A DNA stretch of 64,000 nt. Source: Saccharopolyspora flava. GTDB taxonomy: Bacteria; Actinomycetota; Actinomycetes; Mycobacteriales; Pseudonocardiaceae. Position 1 is the first letter of the stretch; every line of letters starts with the position of its first letter. Where the stretch lies: contig NZ_FOZX01000004.1 in the NCBI RefSeq assembly GCF_900116135.1, forward strand, positions 62,001 to 126,000, in the 5' to 3' direction. Positions 33,106 through 42,486 of the stretch are shown piece after piece. The notes beneath the pieces were generated by a model. That model was not told the DNA's origin, ran no database searches, and worked only from the letters and a program-made list of their open reading frames with translations. A program made the translations under genes and the position numbers.

Positions 33106-35523
33106 ATGGAGTTCCCCGATCTCCCGGTCCGCCCGGTCTTGGGTGAGGTCACCTCGGCGCTGACCGAGCACGGCACCGCCGTGCTCGTCGCCCCGCCGGG
33201 CACCGGCAAGACCACGCTGGTGCCGCTGGCGCTGGCCGAGGCCGGGCTGCGGGTCGTGGTCGCCGAACCGCGCAGGCTGGCCACCCGCGCCGCGGCCGGG
33301 CGCATGGCCGAGCTGCTGGGGGAGCGGGTCGGTCAGCGCGTGGGCTACTCGGTGCGCGGCGAGCGCGAGCGCGGGCCGGACACGGCCGTCGAGGTGGTGA
33401 CCTCGGGTCTGCTGGTGCGCCGGTTGCAGTCCGACCCGGAGCTGTCCGGGGTGGACGTGGTGGTGCTCGACGAGTGCCACGAACGCCACCTGGACGCCGA
33501 CCTGCTGCTGGCGCTGCTGCTGGACGCCCGCGAGGGGCTGCGCCCGGACCTGAAGGTGCTGGCGACCTCGGCGACGGTGGCCGCCGAGCGCGTGGCCGAC
33601 TTGCTCGACGGTGCGCCGGTGCTGCACGCGCACGCCCGCACGCACCCGGTGCGGGTCGAGCACGTGGCGCCGCAGCGCGGGGAGCGCACCGAGTCGGTGG
33701 TGTCGCGGGCGACCCGCGCAGCGCTGTCCGAGCAGGACGGCGACGTGCTGGTCTTCCTGCCCGGTGCCGGTGAGATCCGCCGGGTGGCCGGGCAACTCGC
33801 CGATCTGTCCGATGTGGACGTGCTGCCGCTGCACGGCAGGCTGGCCCACTCCCAGCAGGACACCGCGCTGCGCGAGGGGCCGCGACGGCGGGTCGTGCTG
33901 GCCACCGCCGTCGCCGAGTCGAGCCTGACCGTGCCCGGAGTGCGGGCCGTGGTCGACTCGGGGCTGTCCCGGGTCTCGCGGACCGACGTCCGGCGCGGGC
34001 TGTCCGGGCTGGCGACCGTGCGCGTGTCGGCCGCGGTCGCCGAGCAGCGCGCCGGCCGCGCGGGCAGGCAGGGGCCGGGCGTGGTGTACCGCTGCTGGCC
34101 CGAGCACGAGCACTCCACCCTCCCGGCCTACCCCGAGCCGGAGATCCGCACCGCCGAACTCACCCGGCTGGCGCTGGAACTGGCCTGCTGGGGCACTCCG
34201 GACGGCGCGGCGCTGTCGTGGTGGGACGTGCCGCCGAGCGGGGCCCTGGCCGCCGGGCGCGAGGTGCTGCGGGGGCTCGGCGCCCTCGACGAGTCCGGGG
34301 CCGTGACCGAGCGGGGCAGGCGGATGGCCGGTGTCGGCCTGCACCCGCGACTGGCGCGCGCCCTGCTCGACGGTGCCGACAGCGCCGGGCGCCAGGCGGC
34401 GGCTGAGGTGGTGGCGCTGCTCGACAACGACAACCTGACCGACGAGGTCGACGTGATCGGCGCGCTGTCGCGGCTGCGCTCCGGCGGGCCCGGTGCGAAG
34501 CGGTGGCGGGAGGAGGTCCGCAGGCTCGCCGCGCAGGTGCCCGACGCGCCGGGCGGTGACGGCGACGAGGCGCTGGTGGTGGCGCTGGCGCAGCCGGAGC
34601 GGCTGGCGCGGCGCCGGGACGAGGACTCCGCGACCTACCTGATGGCCTCCGGGACCGCGGTGGAGCTGCGCGCGTCCTCGGCGCTGCGCGGTTCGGAGTG
34701 GCTGGCGGTGGCCGTCGCCGACCGCGCGCCCGGGCGGTCGGCCGGGGTCATCCGGCTCGCCGCCCCGGCCGACGAGGAGCTGGCGCGCCGCGCCGCTCCC
34801 GCGCTGCTGAGCGAGGAGGACGAGATCTCCTGGGCCGACGGCGACGTGCGCGCCGTGCGGGTGCGGCGGCTCGGCGCGATCCCGCTGACGACCCGGCCGC
34901 TGCGCGATCCCGATCCGGAGCGGGTCCGCCGGGCCCTGCTGGAGGGCCTGCGCGCCGAGGCGCTGGAACCGCTGCGGTGGAGCGAGGACGCGCGGCGGTT
35001 GCGGCAGCGGCTGGCGTTCCTGCACCGGGCGATCGGCGACCCGTGGCCCGCCGTGGACGACGGGTCGCTGCTGGAGGCCGCGGACCGCTGGCTGGAGCCG
35101 GAGCTGTCCCAGGCGCGACGCCGCGCGGACCTGAACCTGCCTGCGGGGGAGGCGCTGCGGCGGCTCGTCCCGTGGTCGGAGGTGGGCAGGCTGGACGAGC
35201 TGGCGCCCGACCGCATCGCCGTGCCCTCCGGCTCGCGGATCCGGGTCGACTACAGCGCCGAGCAACCGGCGCTGCCGGTCAAGCTGCAGGAGGTCTTCGG
35301 CTGGCGGCGGGCACCGCGCATCGCCGACGGGCGGGTGCCGGTGGTGCTGCACCTGCTCTCGCCCGCCGGACGGCCGGCCGCGGTGACCGGCGACCTCGAA
35401 TCCTTCTGGAGCAACGGGTATCCGCAGGTGCGGGCCGAGCTGCGCGGCCGTTACCCGAAGCACCCGTGGCCCGAGGACCCCACCGACGCGACGCCGACGC
35501 GGGGGACCAACCGGCGGCGCTGA
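33106..35523 (+). CDS. hrpB: ATP-dependent helicase HrpB
   Basis: An 805-residue DEAH/DECH-type RNA helicase of the usual family length. Motif I is APPGTGKTT (about residue 30), motif II DECHERHLDADL, motif III TSATVAAE, and motif VI EQRAGRAGRQGPG. The C-terminal helicase-associated and HrpB-specific domains fill residues ~450-805, including WSEDARRLRQRLAFLHR. The biological substrate is poorly known. It directly follows the amidohydrolase gene. Confidence 0.93.
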   Translation: MEFPDLPVRPVLGEVTSALTEHGTAVLVAPPGTGKTTLVPLALAEAGLRVVVAEPRRLATRAAAGRMAELLGERVGQRVGYSVRGERERGPDTAVEVVTSGLLVRRLQSDPELSGVDVVVLDECHERHLDADLLLALLLDAREGLRPDLKVLATSATVAAERVADLLDGAPVLHAHARTHPVRVEHVAPQRGERTESVVSRATRAALSEQDGDVLVFLPGAGEIRRVAGQLADLSDVDVLPLHGRLAHSQQDTALREGPRRRVVLATAVAESSLTVPGVRAVVDSGLSRVSRTDVRRGLSGLATVRVSAAVAEQRAGRAGRQGPGVVYRCWPEHEHSTLPAYPEPEIRTAELTRLALELACWGTPDGAALSWWDVPPSGALAAGREVLRGLGALDESGAVTERGRRMAGVGLHPRLARALLDGADSAGRQAAAEVVALLDNDNLTDEVDVIGALSRLRSGGPGAKRWREEVRRLAAQVPDAPGGDGDEALVVALAQPERLARRRDEDSATYLMASGTAVELRASSALRGSEWLAVAVADRAPGRSAGVIRLAAPADEELARRAAPALLSEEDEISWADGDVRAVRVRRLGAIPLTTRPLRDPDPERVRRALLEGLRAEALEPLRWSEDARRLRQRLAFLHRAIGDPWPAVDDGSLLEAADRWLEPELSQARRRADLNLPAGEALRRLVPWSEVGRLDELAPDRIAVPSGSRIRVDYSAEQPALPVKLQEVFGWRRAPRIADGRVPVVLHLLSPAGRPAAVTGDLESFWSNGYPQVRAELRGRYPKHPWPEDPTDATPTRGTNRRR

Positions 35524-35905
35524 CCGGCCGCGCCGGTGGGGTTCTCGAGCCGGGCCGTGCCCGCTCCGCGTTGTGCGCTGTGTGGAGTTGTCAAGCAGCA
35601 ATCGAACTGGTGTGCCCATTGTGCCCCGGCGGAGCCCGCGAAGTCGACCGAAAAACCGCTGCACGATCGGATGGTCCTCACGTCACTCTCCGAATCCGGC
35701 TGCAAGACAACACCATTGAGCGACCACTGTGGATGTATCCACAGGTCGCACCGGCTGTTCCGGCCGCGTTGACTGAGGGCCGGACCATCACCCGAAAATC
35801 CGAACCCGCGATGCCCGTAGATCGTTAGCATGAGAATTGAGCTCCGCTCAGGAATTCCGTGCACGCTGCGGACAGGTCGTCGACACCTCGACCCGGGAGC
35901 GTTCG
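35524..35905. other. Intergenic region after hrpB
   Basis: About 380 bp of lower-GC sequence. A 78-codon frame at 35536-35772 encodes two CxxC pairs but has poor codon bias after its first third, and is not called. A TAGCAT hexamer (35825-35830) is a possible -10 for the MFS gene. Nothing else recognised. Confidence 0.4.
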
Positions 35906-37156
35906 ATGGACACCGCGACACCGGCCCGCCCGTGGCGCACCGCGCTACCGGCCGGCATGGCCTCGTTCCTCGACTCCAGCGCGCTGGTGTCCGCCGGCAT
36001 CGTCGTCGGCACGCTCTACCCCGATGCGATGTCGTTGTCGGACGGGCAGATCGGGGTGATCCTCGGCGTGCAGACGCTGTCGTTCGCCCTCGGCGCGCTG
36101 GTCGGCGGGCGGCTCGGCGACCGCTTCGGCCGCCGCAGGGTCTTCACCTGGTCGCTGGCCGCCTACGCCCTCGGCGCGCTGCTGCTGGCCGTGGCCGCCG
36201 GTCCGGCGCTGCTGGTCGTCGGCGCCGCGGTGATCGGATCGGCGATCGGAGCGGACCTGCCGGTGTCGCTGGCGATGATCAACGAGGAGGCGCCGGAGGG
36301 CCGCAAGGCCACGCTCGTGGTGTTCTCCTCGGTGCTGTGGAACGTCGGCATCGCGGTGACGATGCTGCTCAGCGCCCTGCTGTCGGGATTCGGCGCCACC
36401 GGCGGACGCGTCCTGTTCGGCTACCTCGTCGTGGTCGCGCTGGTGGTGCTCGGAGTGCGGCTGACCGTGCGCGAATCCGCCGAGTGGCGCCGCGCCCGCG
36501 ATGCCGCCGACGCGGGGGAGTCGGTGCGCTTCCGGGACCTCCCGCAGCTGCTGCGGCCACCGCTGGTGCTGGGACTGCTGGCCACCGCCCTGTACTACGC
36601 GATGTGGAACGTCGGCGCGAACACGATGGGCCAGTTCGGCTCGTTCCTCTACGTCAACGTCGGCGGCGGTGAGGTGGCCACCTACTCACTGGTCAGCACC
36701 ATCGGTCTCGGCGTCGGGCTGGTCGCCGGAGTGGTGTTCATGCGCTACGTCGACACCGCCGCCCGCCGCCCGCTGTTCGCCGCCGGGTCGGCGGTCATCG
36801 TGCTCGCGTGGGTGTTCCCGCTGGTGGTGGGCTTCAGCGAGTTCTCGCTGCTGGCGACGCTGCTGCTGTCCGGGCTGGGCAGCGCCTTCGCCGGGGAGAC
36901 CCTCTACAAGGTGTGGTCGCAGGAGCTGTTCCCGACGCTGCTGCGCACCACCGCGCAGGGGTGCACGATCGCCTTCGGCCGGATCGTGGCGGCGCTGGCC
37001 GGTTTCGCGACCCCGGCCGCGGCCTCGGCCAGCGCGGGCGGCACGTTCGCCGGTGTCGCGGTCCTGGCGCTGATCGCCGCCGGCATCGGTCTCCTCTGGA
37101 TTCCCCGACTTCCGGGTGCGCGACAGCTCACCTCGGTCGATGAGAACGCTACGTGA
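35906..37156 (+). CDS. MFS transporter, likely importer for the rhamnosidase substrate
   Basis: A 416-residue major facilitator protein with about 12 membrane helices. The loop 2-3 signature GGRLGDRFGRRRVFTWSL is clear, as is the domain-linking region. It resembles sugar porters. The ATG at 35906 follows GGGAG at good distance; an in-frame GTG 23 codons upstream is less likely. The GH78 rhamnosidase starts 9 bp downstream, so the pair probably forms an operon that imports a rhamnoside and hydrolyses it inside the cell. The specific substrate is an inference from this pairing. Confidence 0.85.
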   Translation: MDTATPARPWRTALPAGMASFLDSSALVSAGIVVGTLYPDAMSLSDGQIGVILGVQTLSFALGALVGGRLGDRFGRRRVFTWSLAAYALGALLLAVAAGPALLVVGAAVIGSAIGADLPVSLAMINEEAPEGRKATLVVFSSVLWNVGIAVTMLLSALLSGFGATGGRVLFGYLVVVALVVLGVRLTVRESAEWRRARDAADAGESVRFRDLPQLLRPPLVLGLLATALYYAMWNVGANTMGQFGSFLYVNVGGGEVATYSLVSTIGLGVGLVAGVVFMRYVDTAARRPLFAAGSAVIVLAWVFPLVVGFSEFSLLATLLLSGLGSAFAGETLYKVWSQELFPTLLRTTAQGCTIAFGRIVAALAGFATPAAASASAGGTFAGVAVLALIAAGIGLLWIPRLPGARQLTSVDENAT

Positions 37157-37165
37157 AAGGAACTC

Positions 37166-39790
37166 GTGGATTCGCACCTCCCCGACGGCCCCGACCGTTC
37201 CGCGCTCTGGATCGGCAGGTGGACCGACCCGGCCCACCGCGTCCTCCGCTCGATCGACTCCGATGACACGGCCTGGATCGGGCCGGGTGAGTCGCTCGGC
37301 CAGACCTTCACCGCGCCGGGCAGATTCACCGCCGTCGGGGTCGACCTGGTCTGCGAGGGAGACCCGCGCGGCAGGCTGGAGCTGCGGGACGGATCGGGCG
37401 CGGTCCTGGCGAGCGCGGTCATCGAGGTCGGCGGGTTCCGGTGGGACCGGTTCGCCCACTACCTGGAGCTCGCCGAACCCGGCGAGCCGGGCGAGCACCG
37501 CGTCGAGCTGACCGTCGACCGGGGCGGCGTCGGCTGGCGCACGCGCAGGCGTCCCGTGGAAACCGTTGCCGACGACGGGGTTTCACCGCTGCCGGTGGAC
37601 GGCGTGGCGCTGCGCGACGGCTCGGTCGAACCCGGTGTGCGCGCGATCGGCGTGGACACCGTGCCCGCGCCCAACCCCGTGTTCCACACCGAGTTCGACG
37701 TCCCCGAGGGGGCGCGCGAGGCCAGGCTGACCGCGGTCGGCCTGGGGTACGGCGTGTTCCGGCTCAACGGGCGGGAGGTCACCGAGGACGTCCTCGAACC
37801 CGCCCAGACCGACTACGACCGCACCGTGCTGCACCGCACCTACGAGGTCGCGCTGCGGAGCGGCCGCAACACCCTCACCGCCGAGCTCGGCCGCGGCTTC
37901 TACGCCGCGCGCGGCGCCAACACGTGGGGCTGGAACCTGGCGCCCTGGCACCGGGAACCGGTGCTGCTCGCGCACCTGGAGTACCTCGACGCCGACGGCG
38001 TCCGCCACGTCGTGGCCTCCGGGCCGGACTGGCAGGTCGCGGCCGGTCCGACCACCGAGGACCTGCTCTACACCGGTGAGACCGTCGACGCGCGCACCGA
38101 ACTCCGCTGGGAACCGGCCGTCGTCGTCGCCCCGCCGGGCGGGCGGCTGCGGGAGGCGGTCGCGCCTCCGGTCCGGCGCGCGGAAGTGCTGGCGGCGCAA
38201 CGGGAAACGATCGTCGGGGACGTGACGGTGCACGATTTCGGCACCATCCTGGCCGGACGGCTGCGCTGTGCGGTCCGGGGCGAGCCCGGTGCCGAGGTCG
38301 TCGTGCGCTACGCCGAGCGGCTCGCCGAGGACGGCACCGCGCGCACCGACAACGTCCTGGCCGCCGGGCCGTCCCAGGTGGACCGGTACGTCCTCGGCTC
38401 CGGCGCGGTGAGCTGGGAACCGCAGTTCTCCTACAAGGGGTTCCGCTACGCGAGCGTGCAGGTCCGCGGCAACGCCGTGGTCAGCGACGTGCGCGCGGTG
38501 CGGCTGGCCACCGCGGTGGCCGAGGCCGGCTCGTTCGTGTGCGAGGACGAGACGCTGAGCTGGATCGACGCGGCCACGGCGCGCACCTTCCGGAACAACC
38601 TGCACGGCGTTCCCACCGACACGCCGGTGTACGAGAAGAACGGCTGGACCGCCGACGCGCACCTGGTCACCGAGGCGGTGCTGCACCACTTCGACCTGAA
38701 GGACTCGCTGGTCAAGTGGCTCGACGATCACGTCGACGCGCGCGACGAGACCGGGATGGTGCCGATGATCGTGCCCACCCCGGGCTGGGGCCGCGAACCC
38801 GATCCGGCGTGGAGCGCCTCGATGGTGCTCATCCCGTGGAACCTGTACTGGGAGTACGGCGATCGCGCGGTGCTGGAGCGCTACGCCGACCCGATCCGGG
38901 GCTACACCGACCGGCTGCTGGAGCTGTCGGTGGGCGGTGCGTGGCGCGGCGACAGCTGGGGGGACTGGCTGTCGCCGGGGCACTGGCACGCGCCGGAGGG
39001 ACCGGAGCCGACGGCGACGATGATGCTCTACCGGGTCGCCACCCGCACCGCCGACATCTGCCAGGTGCTGGGCTGGAACGGCGACGCCGAGCGCTACCGC
39101 GACGCCGGTCGCACGATCGCCGCCGCCTACCACGCGAAGTTCTTCGACGAGGCCAGCGCCTCCTACCGGTCGCCCTCGGCCGGGTACCGGCAGTCGATGA
39201 ACGTGCTGCCGCTGGCCTTCGGGGCGGTACCGACCTACGTGGCCGGTGCCGTGGGCGCCGGTCTCGTCGACCACGTCGAGTACCGGAGCCGCGGGCATCT
39301 GGACTGCGGGGCGGTGGCGGCCAAGCACCTGCTGCCGGTGCTGGCCGACGTGGGTCGCGCGGATCTGGCGATCACCGTGGCGACCAGGCCGGACCGGCCC
39401 GGGTGGGGAATCTGGCAGCGGCTCGGGATGGAGACGCTGATGGAGTCGTGGGACGCCGACGCGCGCTCGCACAACCACTACTTCCTCGGCGCCGCCTCGG
39501 CGTGGCTCCAGCAGCGCGTCGGCGGGTTGCGCCCCACCAGTCCCGGGTGGCGGACCTTCGACATCGCCCCGGTCCACGACGACCGCGTGACCTGGGCCGA
39601 CATCCGGCACACCACTCCGCACGGGCACGCCGGGGTCGTGTGGCGGCGCGATGAGGACACCTGGGATTTCGAGGTGGAGGTCCCCGAGGGCAGTGTGGCG
39701 ACCGTGCGGTTGCCGGGGCAGCCGCCGTCCCGGTTGCCCGCGGGGCGGCACGGCATCAGCCGGCCGGCCACACCCGGGAGGGATCGGTAG
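37166..39790 (+). CDS. GH78-type alpha-L-rhamnosidase
   Basis: An 874-residue multidomain enzyme with no signal peptide, so cytoplasmic. N-terminal beta-sandwich domains (about 1-390, including the AAA-like carbohydrate-binding part around EPAQTDYDRTVLHRTYEV) are followed by an (alpha/alpha)6 barrel. There the family signature DTPVYEKNGWTADAHLV provides the acidic catalytic/binding residues, and ESWDADARSHNHYF the second acidic motif. A C-terminal sandwich closes the protein. It would remove terminal alpha-L-rhamnose from glycosides. The GTG start has AAAGGA upstream. Its last 35 bp overlap the convergent SGNH gene. Confidence 0.88.
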   Translation: MDSHLPDGPDRSALWIGRWTDPAHRVLRSIDSDDTAWIGPGESLGQTFTAPGRFTAVGVDLVCEGDPRGRLELRDGSGAVLASAVIEVGGFRWDRFAHYLELAEPGEPGEHRVELTVDRGGVGWRTRRRPVETVADDGVSPLPVDGVALRDGSVEPGVRAIGVDTVPAPNPVFHTEFDVPEGAREARLTAVGLGYGVFRLNGREVTEDVLEPAQTDYDRTVLHRTYEVALRSGRNTLTAELGRGFYAARGANTWGWNLAPWHREPVLLAHLEYLDADGVRHVVASGPDWQVAAGPTTEDLLYTGETVDARTELRWEPAVVVAPPGGRLREAVAPPVRRAEVLAAQRETIVGDVTVHDFGTILAGRLRCAVRGEPGAEVVVRYAERLAEDGTARTDNVLAAGPSQVDRYVLGSGAVSWEPQFSYKGFRYASVQVRGNAVVSDVRAVRLATAVAEAGSFVCEDETLSWIDAATARTFRNNLHGVPTDTPVYEKNGWTADAHLVTEAVLHHFDLKDSLVKWLDDHVDARDETGMVPMIVPTPGWGREPDPAWSASMVLIPWNLYWEYGDRAVLERYADPIRGYTDRLLELSVGGAWRGDSWGDWLSPGHWHAPEGPEPTATMMLYRVATRTADICQVLGWNGDAERYRDAGRTIAAAYHAKFFDEASASYRSPSAGYRQSMNVLPLAFGAVPTYVAGAVGAGLVDHVEYRSRGHLDCGAVAAKHLLPVLADVGRADLAITVATRPDRPGWGIWQRLGMETLMESWDADARSHNHYFLGAASAWLQQRVGGLRPTSPGWRTFDIAPVHDDRVTWADIRHTTPHGHAGVVWRRDEDTWDFEVEVPEGSVATVRLPGQPPSRLPAGRHGISRPATPGRDR

Positions 39791-40589
39791 GGCAGACCGG
39801 GACCTCGCGTCGCGGCTGCCGGAAGACCTTGCGGCCCAGCGAGATCAGCGAGAAGGCCGCGAGGTCTCGAGCCCGGCTGAGCACCCACGGCACGCCCTTG
39901 ATCAGCAGCCACCGGACGTGGTCGAGGCGGGTCACCGGAACACCGCCGGAGCAGGTCAGCGACACCTCCACGGGCACCGCCAGGCCTTGGGCGGCCAGTC
40001 CGGCGGCGAAGGCGGCGGCCAGCATCCGGTGGCCCAGCTCGGAGGGGTGCAGCCGGTCGACGCTCCAGGCCGCGCGGTGGTAGGCGCCGGGCAGCCGGTC
40101 GAGGTCCACCACGGCCGCGCCGTGGGTCTCGGCGACCGAGGTGAGGATGCGGTTGAGGGCGTCGATGCGCCGGTTGAGCAGGCGTCGCAGCGGGCCGGGA
40201 AGCCGGAAGACGCGGGCGTGGTCGTGGTAGCGGATCGTCACCACGGCCGCGCCCGCCGACACCAGCGAGCGCACCACGTGGTCGAGCCGGTCGCGCAGCA
40301 GCAGCGGGTCGAAGTCGGAGCGCATCGTGTCGTTCATGCCGACCATCACCACCGCCGCGTCCGGCGCCACCCGCAGCGCGGCGGGCAGCTGAGCCCGCCA
40401 GACCTCGGCGACCCGCGCGCCGCTGGTGGCGAGGTTGGTGAAGCGGGCGGCCTCGACGGCCTCGGCCAGCAGCGGCGCGAAGCCGCGCCACCGGCCGCCC
40501 GCGATCGGGTCGCCCATGCCCGCGGCCACGGAGTCGCCGAGCACCGCGAGGCTGCGGACTCTTCGCGAGCCGGGGAACCCGGCCGTCAT
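39756..40589 (-). CDS. SGNH/GDSL-family hydrolase
   Basis: A 277-residue esterase-like protein. Block I nucleophile motif VLGDSVAAGMGDP (about residue 15), block II Gly in NLATSGARV, block III GMNDTM with the oxyanion Asn, and block V DRLHPSELGHRML with the catalytic Asp/His. No clear signal peptide. The ATG at 40589 or an in-frame GTG at 40601 could be the start; neither has a good ribosome site. The 3' end overlaps the rhamnosidase gene tail to tail by 35 bp. Substrate unknown; it might deacylate glycosides, given the neighbour. Confidence 0.82.
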   Translation of the reverse strand: MTAGFPGSRRVRSLAVLGDSVAAGMGDPIAGGRWRGFAPLLAEAVEAARFTNLATSGARVAEVWRAQLPAALRVAPDAAVVMVGMNDTMRSDFDPLLLRDRLDHVVRSLVSAGAAVVTIRYHDHARVFRLPGPLRRLLNRRIDALNRILTSVAETHGAAVVDLDRLPGAYHRAAWSVDRLHPSELGHRMLAAAFAAGLAAQGLAVPVEVSLTCSGGVPVTRLDHVRWLLIKGVPWVLSRARDLAAFSLISLGRKVFRQPRREVPVCPTDPSRVWPAG

Positions 40590-40697
40590 CGCGTCGTGCA
40601 CCGGATCATCGTGAGCCGGGCAGCTCGTGGAGGGGTAAGACGAGGGTGAAGCCGGAACGACTCTTGGGCGAAAACTCCGGTGTCCGCGGAGCGCGGC

Positions 40698-40773
40698 AGG
40701 GGACGGTTTTTCCTCGAATCACCCGTGATCGATGCCCGAAATGTCGGGACAATTCGAGGAAAAACTTTCCCCT
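40698..40773 (-). repeat. 76-bp structured intergenic element, copy 1 (inverted relative to copy 2)
   Basis: Read on the minus strand, this aligns over all 76 positions without gaps with 50321-50396 (57/76 identical). Long near-perfect terminal inverted repeats (arms of about 22 nt, here two mismatches) flank an asymmetric, conserved loop containing GATCAYGGGTGATTC. Stem changes between copies are compensatory. It lies in the divergent gap between the SGNH gene and the small gene at 40878, so it is not a simple terminator. Confidence 0.85.
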
Positions 40774-40877
40774 GGCGAGGGCGTCGCAGTCGGAAACGCG
40801 GTGCTAACGCGGAGGAAAACCCGGAGGTCTCTACTGGGGTCGAGTTGCCATGCGGCCACACTCGAAGGAGCACTGCG

Positions 40878-41072
40878 ATGGGACAGGAGTTCACCCCCAC
40901 CTACGACCAGCTCGCGACCGTCTTCGACTACGCCCAGCTGCCCATGTCCGCCGACCGGCTCACCACCCACTACGAGACCTACGCCGGCACGCTCGCGCTC
41001 ATCCGGCAGGGAGCGGCGCGGGAGCTCGGCGAGACCTCGCCCGCCACCGCCTTCAAGGCGTCCTGGGACTGA
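40878..41072 (+). CDS. Small AtzG-like (DUF4089-type) protein, putative amidase partner
   Basis: A 64-residue protein with a good GAAGGAG site. It is predicted helical: DQLATVFDYAQLPMSADRL, then THYETYAGTLALIRQ, ending ETSPATAFKASWD. The two-helix layout and the C-terminal E-x-x-P-A-x-x-F tail resemble the small AtzG-like proteins that pair with AtzE-type amidases; this is by recall and low-level similarity. The amidase gene starts 13 bp downstream, which fits such a complex. In AtzEG the small subunit tail reaches the amidase. It could otherwise be an unrelated small operon protein. Confidence 0.6.
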   Translation: MGQEFTPTYDQLATVFDYAQLPMSADRLTTHYETYAGTLALIRQGAARELGETSPATAFKASWD

Positions 41073-41085
41073 GAGGGGTTGCGGC

Positions 41086-42477
41086 GTGGACATCTACGAG
41101 CTCCCGCTGAGCGAGATATCCGAGAAGATCCGCACGCGCGAACTCTCCCCGGTCGAGGTCGTCGACTCCTCGCTGGACCGGTTGGCCCGGGTCGAGCCGT
41201 CGATCACCGCGTTCGTCACGGTCACCGAGGACATCGCGCGCGGCCAGGCCCTCAAGGCCGAGGCCGAGATCGCCGCGGGTGAGCACCGCGGACCGCTGCA
41301 CGGCGTGCCGCTGGGCGTGAAGGACCTCTACGACACCGCCGGGGTGCCCACCACGTGCAGCTCGAAGGTGCGCGCCGGGCACGTGCCCGACACCGACAGC
41401 GCCGCCGTGAGCAGGCTCTACGAGGCGGGCATGGTGCTGATCGGCAAGACCGAGACCCACGAGTTCGCCTACGGCGCCACCACTCCCACCACCGGAAACC
41501 CGTGGGACCCGGCGCGCGTTCCCGGCGGGTCCAGCGGTGGTTCGGGCGCGGCCGTCGGTGCCGGGGTGGTGCACGTGGCCCTGGGCAGCGACACCGGCGG
41601 TTCGATCCGCATCCCGGCTAGCGTGTGCGGGGTGGTCGGGCTGAAACCGACCTTCGGCCGCGCCTCGCGGTTCGGGGTGGCGTCGCTGTCGTGGTCGCTG
41701 GACCACGTCGGGCCGCTGACCCGCAACGTCACCGACGCGGGCCTGGTGATGGCGGCGATGTCCGGCTACGACCGGCGCGATCCGGCGACCGTGGAGCTCG
41801 GCGAACCGGACTTCGTGACCGGTATCGACGCCGGGGTCGCGGGCAAGCGCATCGGTGTTCCGACGAACTTCTACACCGACCACGTCACCGGGGAGGTCCG
41901 GGAGGCGACCCGCCGGGCCGCGCTGGAGCTGGAGTCGCTGGGCGCGCGGCTGGTGGAGGTCGAGCTGCCGCTGGCCGAGTACCTGCTCGCGGCGGAGTGG
42001 GGGATCTGCAGCGCCGAGGCCAGCGCCTACCACCGGGAGGCGATGCGCGAGTCCCCGGAGCTGTTCACCGACGAGGTCCGGGCGCTCATCGAGACCGGCG
42101 AGGCGCAGCTGGCCACCGACTACATCAACGCGCTGCGGCTGCGCACCCGCATTCAGGAGGCGTGGCGGGACGCCTTCGCCGACCTGGACGTGCTGCTGGC
42201 GCCGACGCTGCCGGGTCCGGCCGTGCCCCGCGACGACCCGTTCTTCCGCTGGGACGACGGCGCGGTGGAGAGCGCCACCAGCGCCTACAGCCGGATGTCG
42301 GCGCCGGCGAACGTCACCGGCCTGCCCGCGCTGCAGGTCCCGGCGGCCTTCAGCGCCGACGGCCTGCCGATCGGCGTGCAGATCATCGGGAAACCGTTCC
42401 ACGAGGCCGAGGTGCTGCAGGTCGGCTACGCCCTGGAGCAGGTCGGCGACGTGGTGGGGCGCATCGCACCGCTGTGA
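41086..42477 (+). CDS. Amidase-signature family hydrolase (AtzE/GatA-like)
   Basis: 463 residues with the Ser-cisSer-Lys triad: Lys in [15 protein letters not shown], cis-Ser in [14 protein letters not shown], and the nucleophile Ser in [12 protein letters not shown]. It is annotated in relatives as Asp/Glu-tRNA amidotransferase subunit A, but no GatB or GatC gene is nearby, so tRNA amidation is unlikely for this copy. With the small AtzG-like gene just upstream, an AtzE-like or other carbon-nitrogen amidase is more plausible. The GTG start at 41086 follows GAGAGGGG. Substrate unknown. Confidence 0.87.
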   Translation: MDIYELPLSEISEKIRTRELSPVEVVDSSLDRLARVEPSITAFVTVTEDIARGQALKAEAEIAAGEHRGPLHGVPLGVKDLYDTAGVPTTCSSKVRAGHVPDTDSAAVSRLYEAGMVLIGKTETHEFAYGATTPTTGNPWDPARVPGGSSGGSGAAVGAGVVHVALGSDTGGSIRIPASVCGVVGLKPTFGRASRFGVASLSWSLDHVGPLTRNVTDAGLVMAAMSGYDRRDPATVELGEPDFVTGIDAGVAGKRIGVPTNFYTDHVTGEVREATRRAALELESLGARLVEVELPLAEYLLAAEWGICSAEASAYHREAMRESPELFTDEVRALIETGEAQLATDYINALRLRTRIQEAWRDAFADLDVLLAPTLPGPAVPRDDPFFRWDDGAVESATSAYSRMSAPANVTGLPALQVPAAFSADGLPIGVQIIGKPFHEAEVLQVGYALEQVGDVVGRIAPL

Positions 42478-42486
42478 GTGCTGGGA

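Noticed and set aside
35536..35772. A 78-codon frame with two CxxC pairs after hrpB, looking like a small zinc ribbon
   Set aside because: Codon bias fades after the first third, the tail is not protein-like, and the start lacks a good ribosome site; a chance frame in lower-GC intergenic DNA is more likely.
41086..42477. Reading the amidase as GatA of the tRNA amidotransferase
   Set aside because: No gatB or gatC neighbours and a different small partner gene upstream; the amidase-signature motifs alone do not distinguish them.
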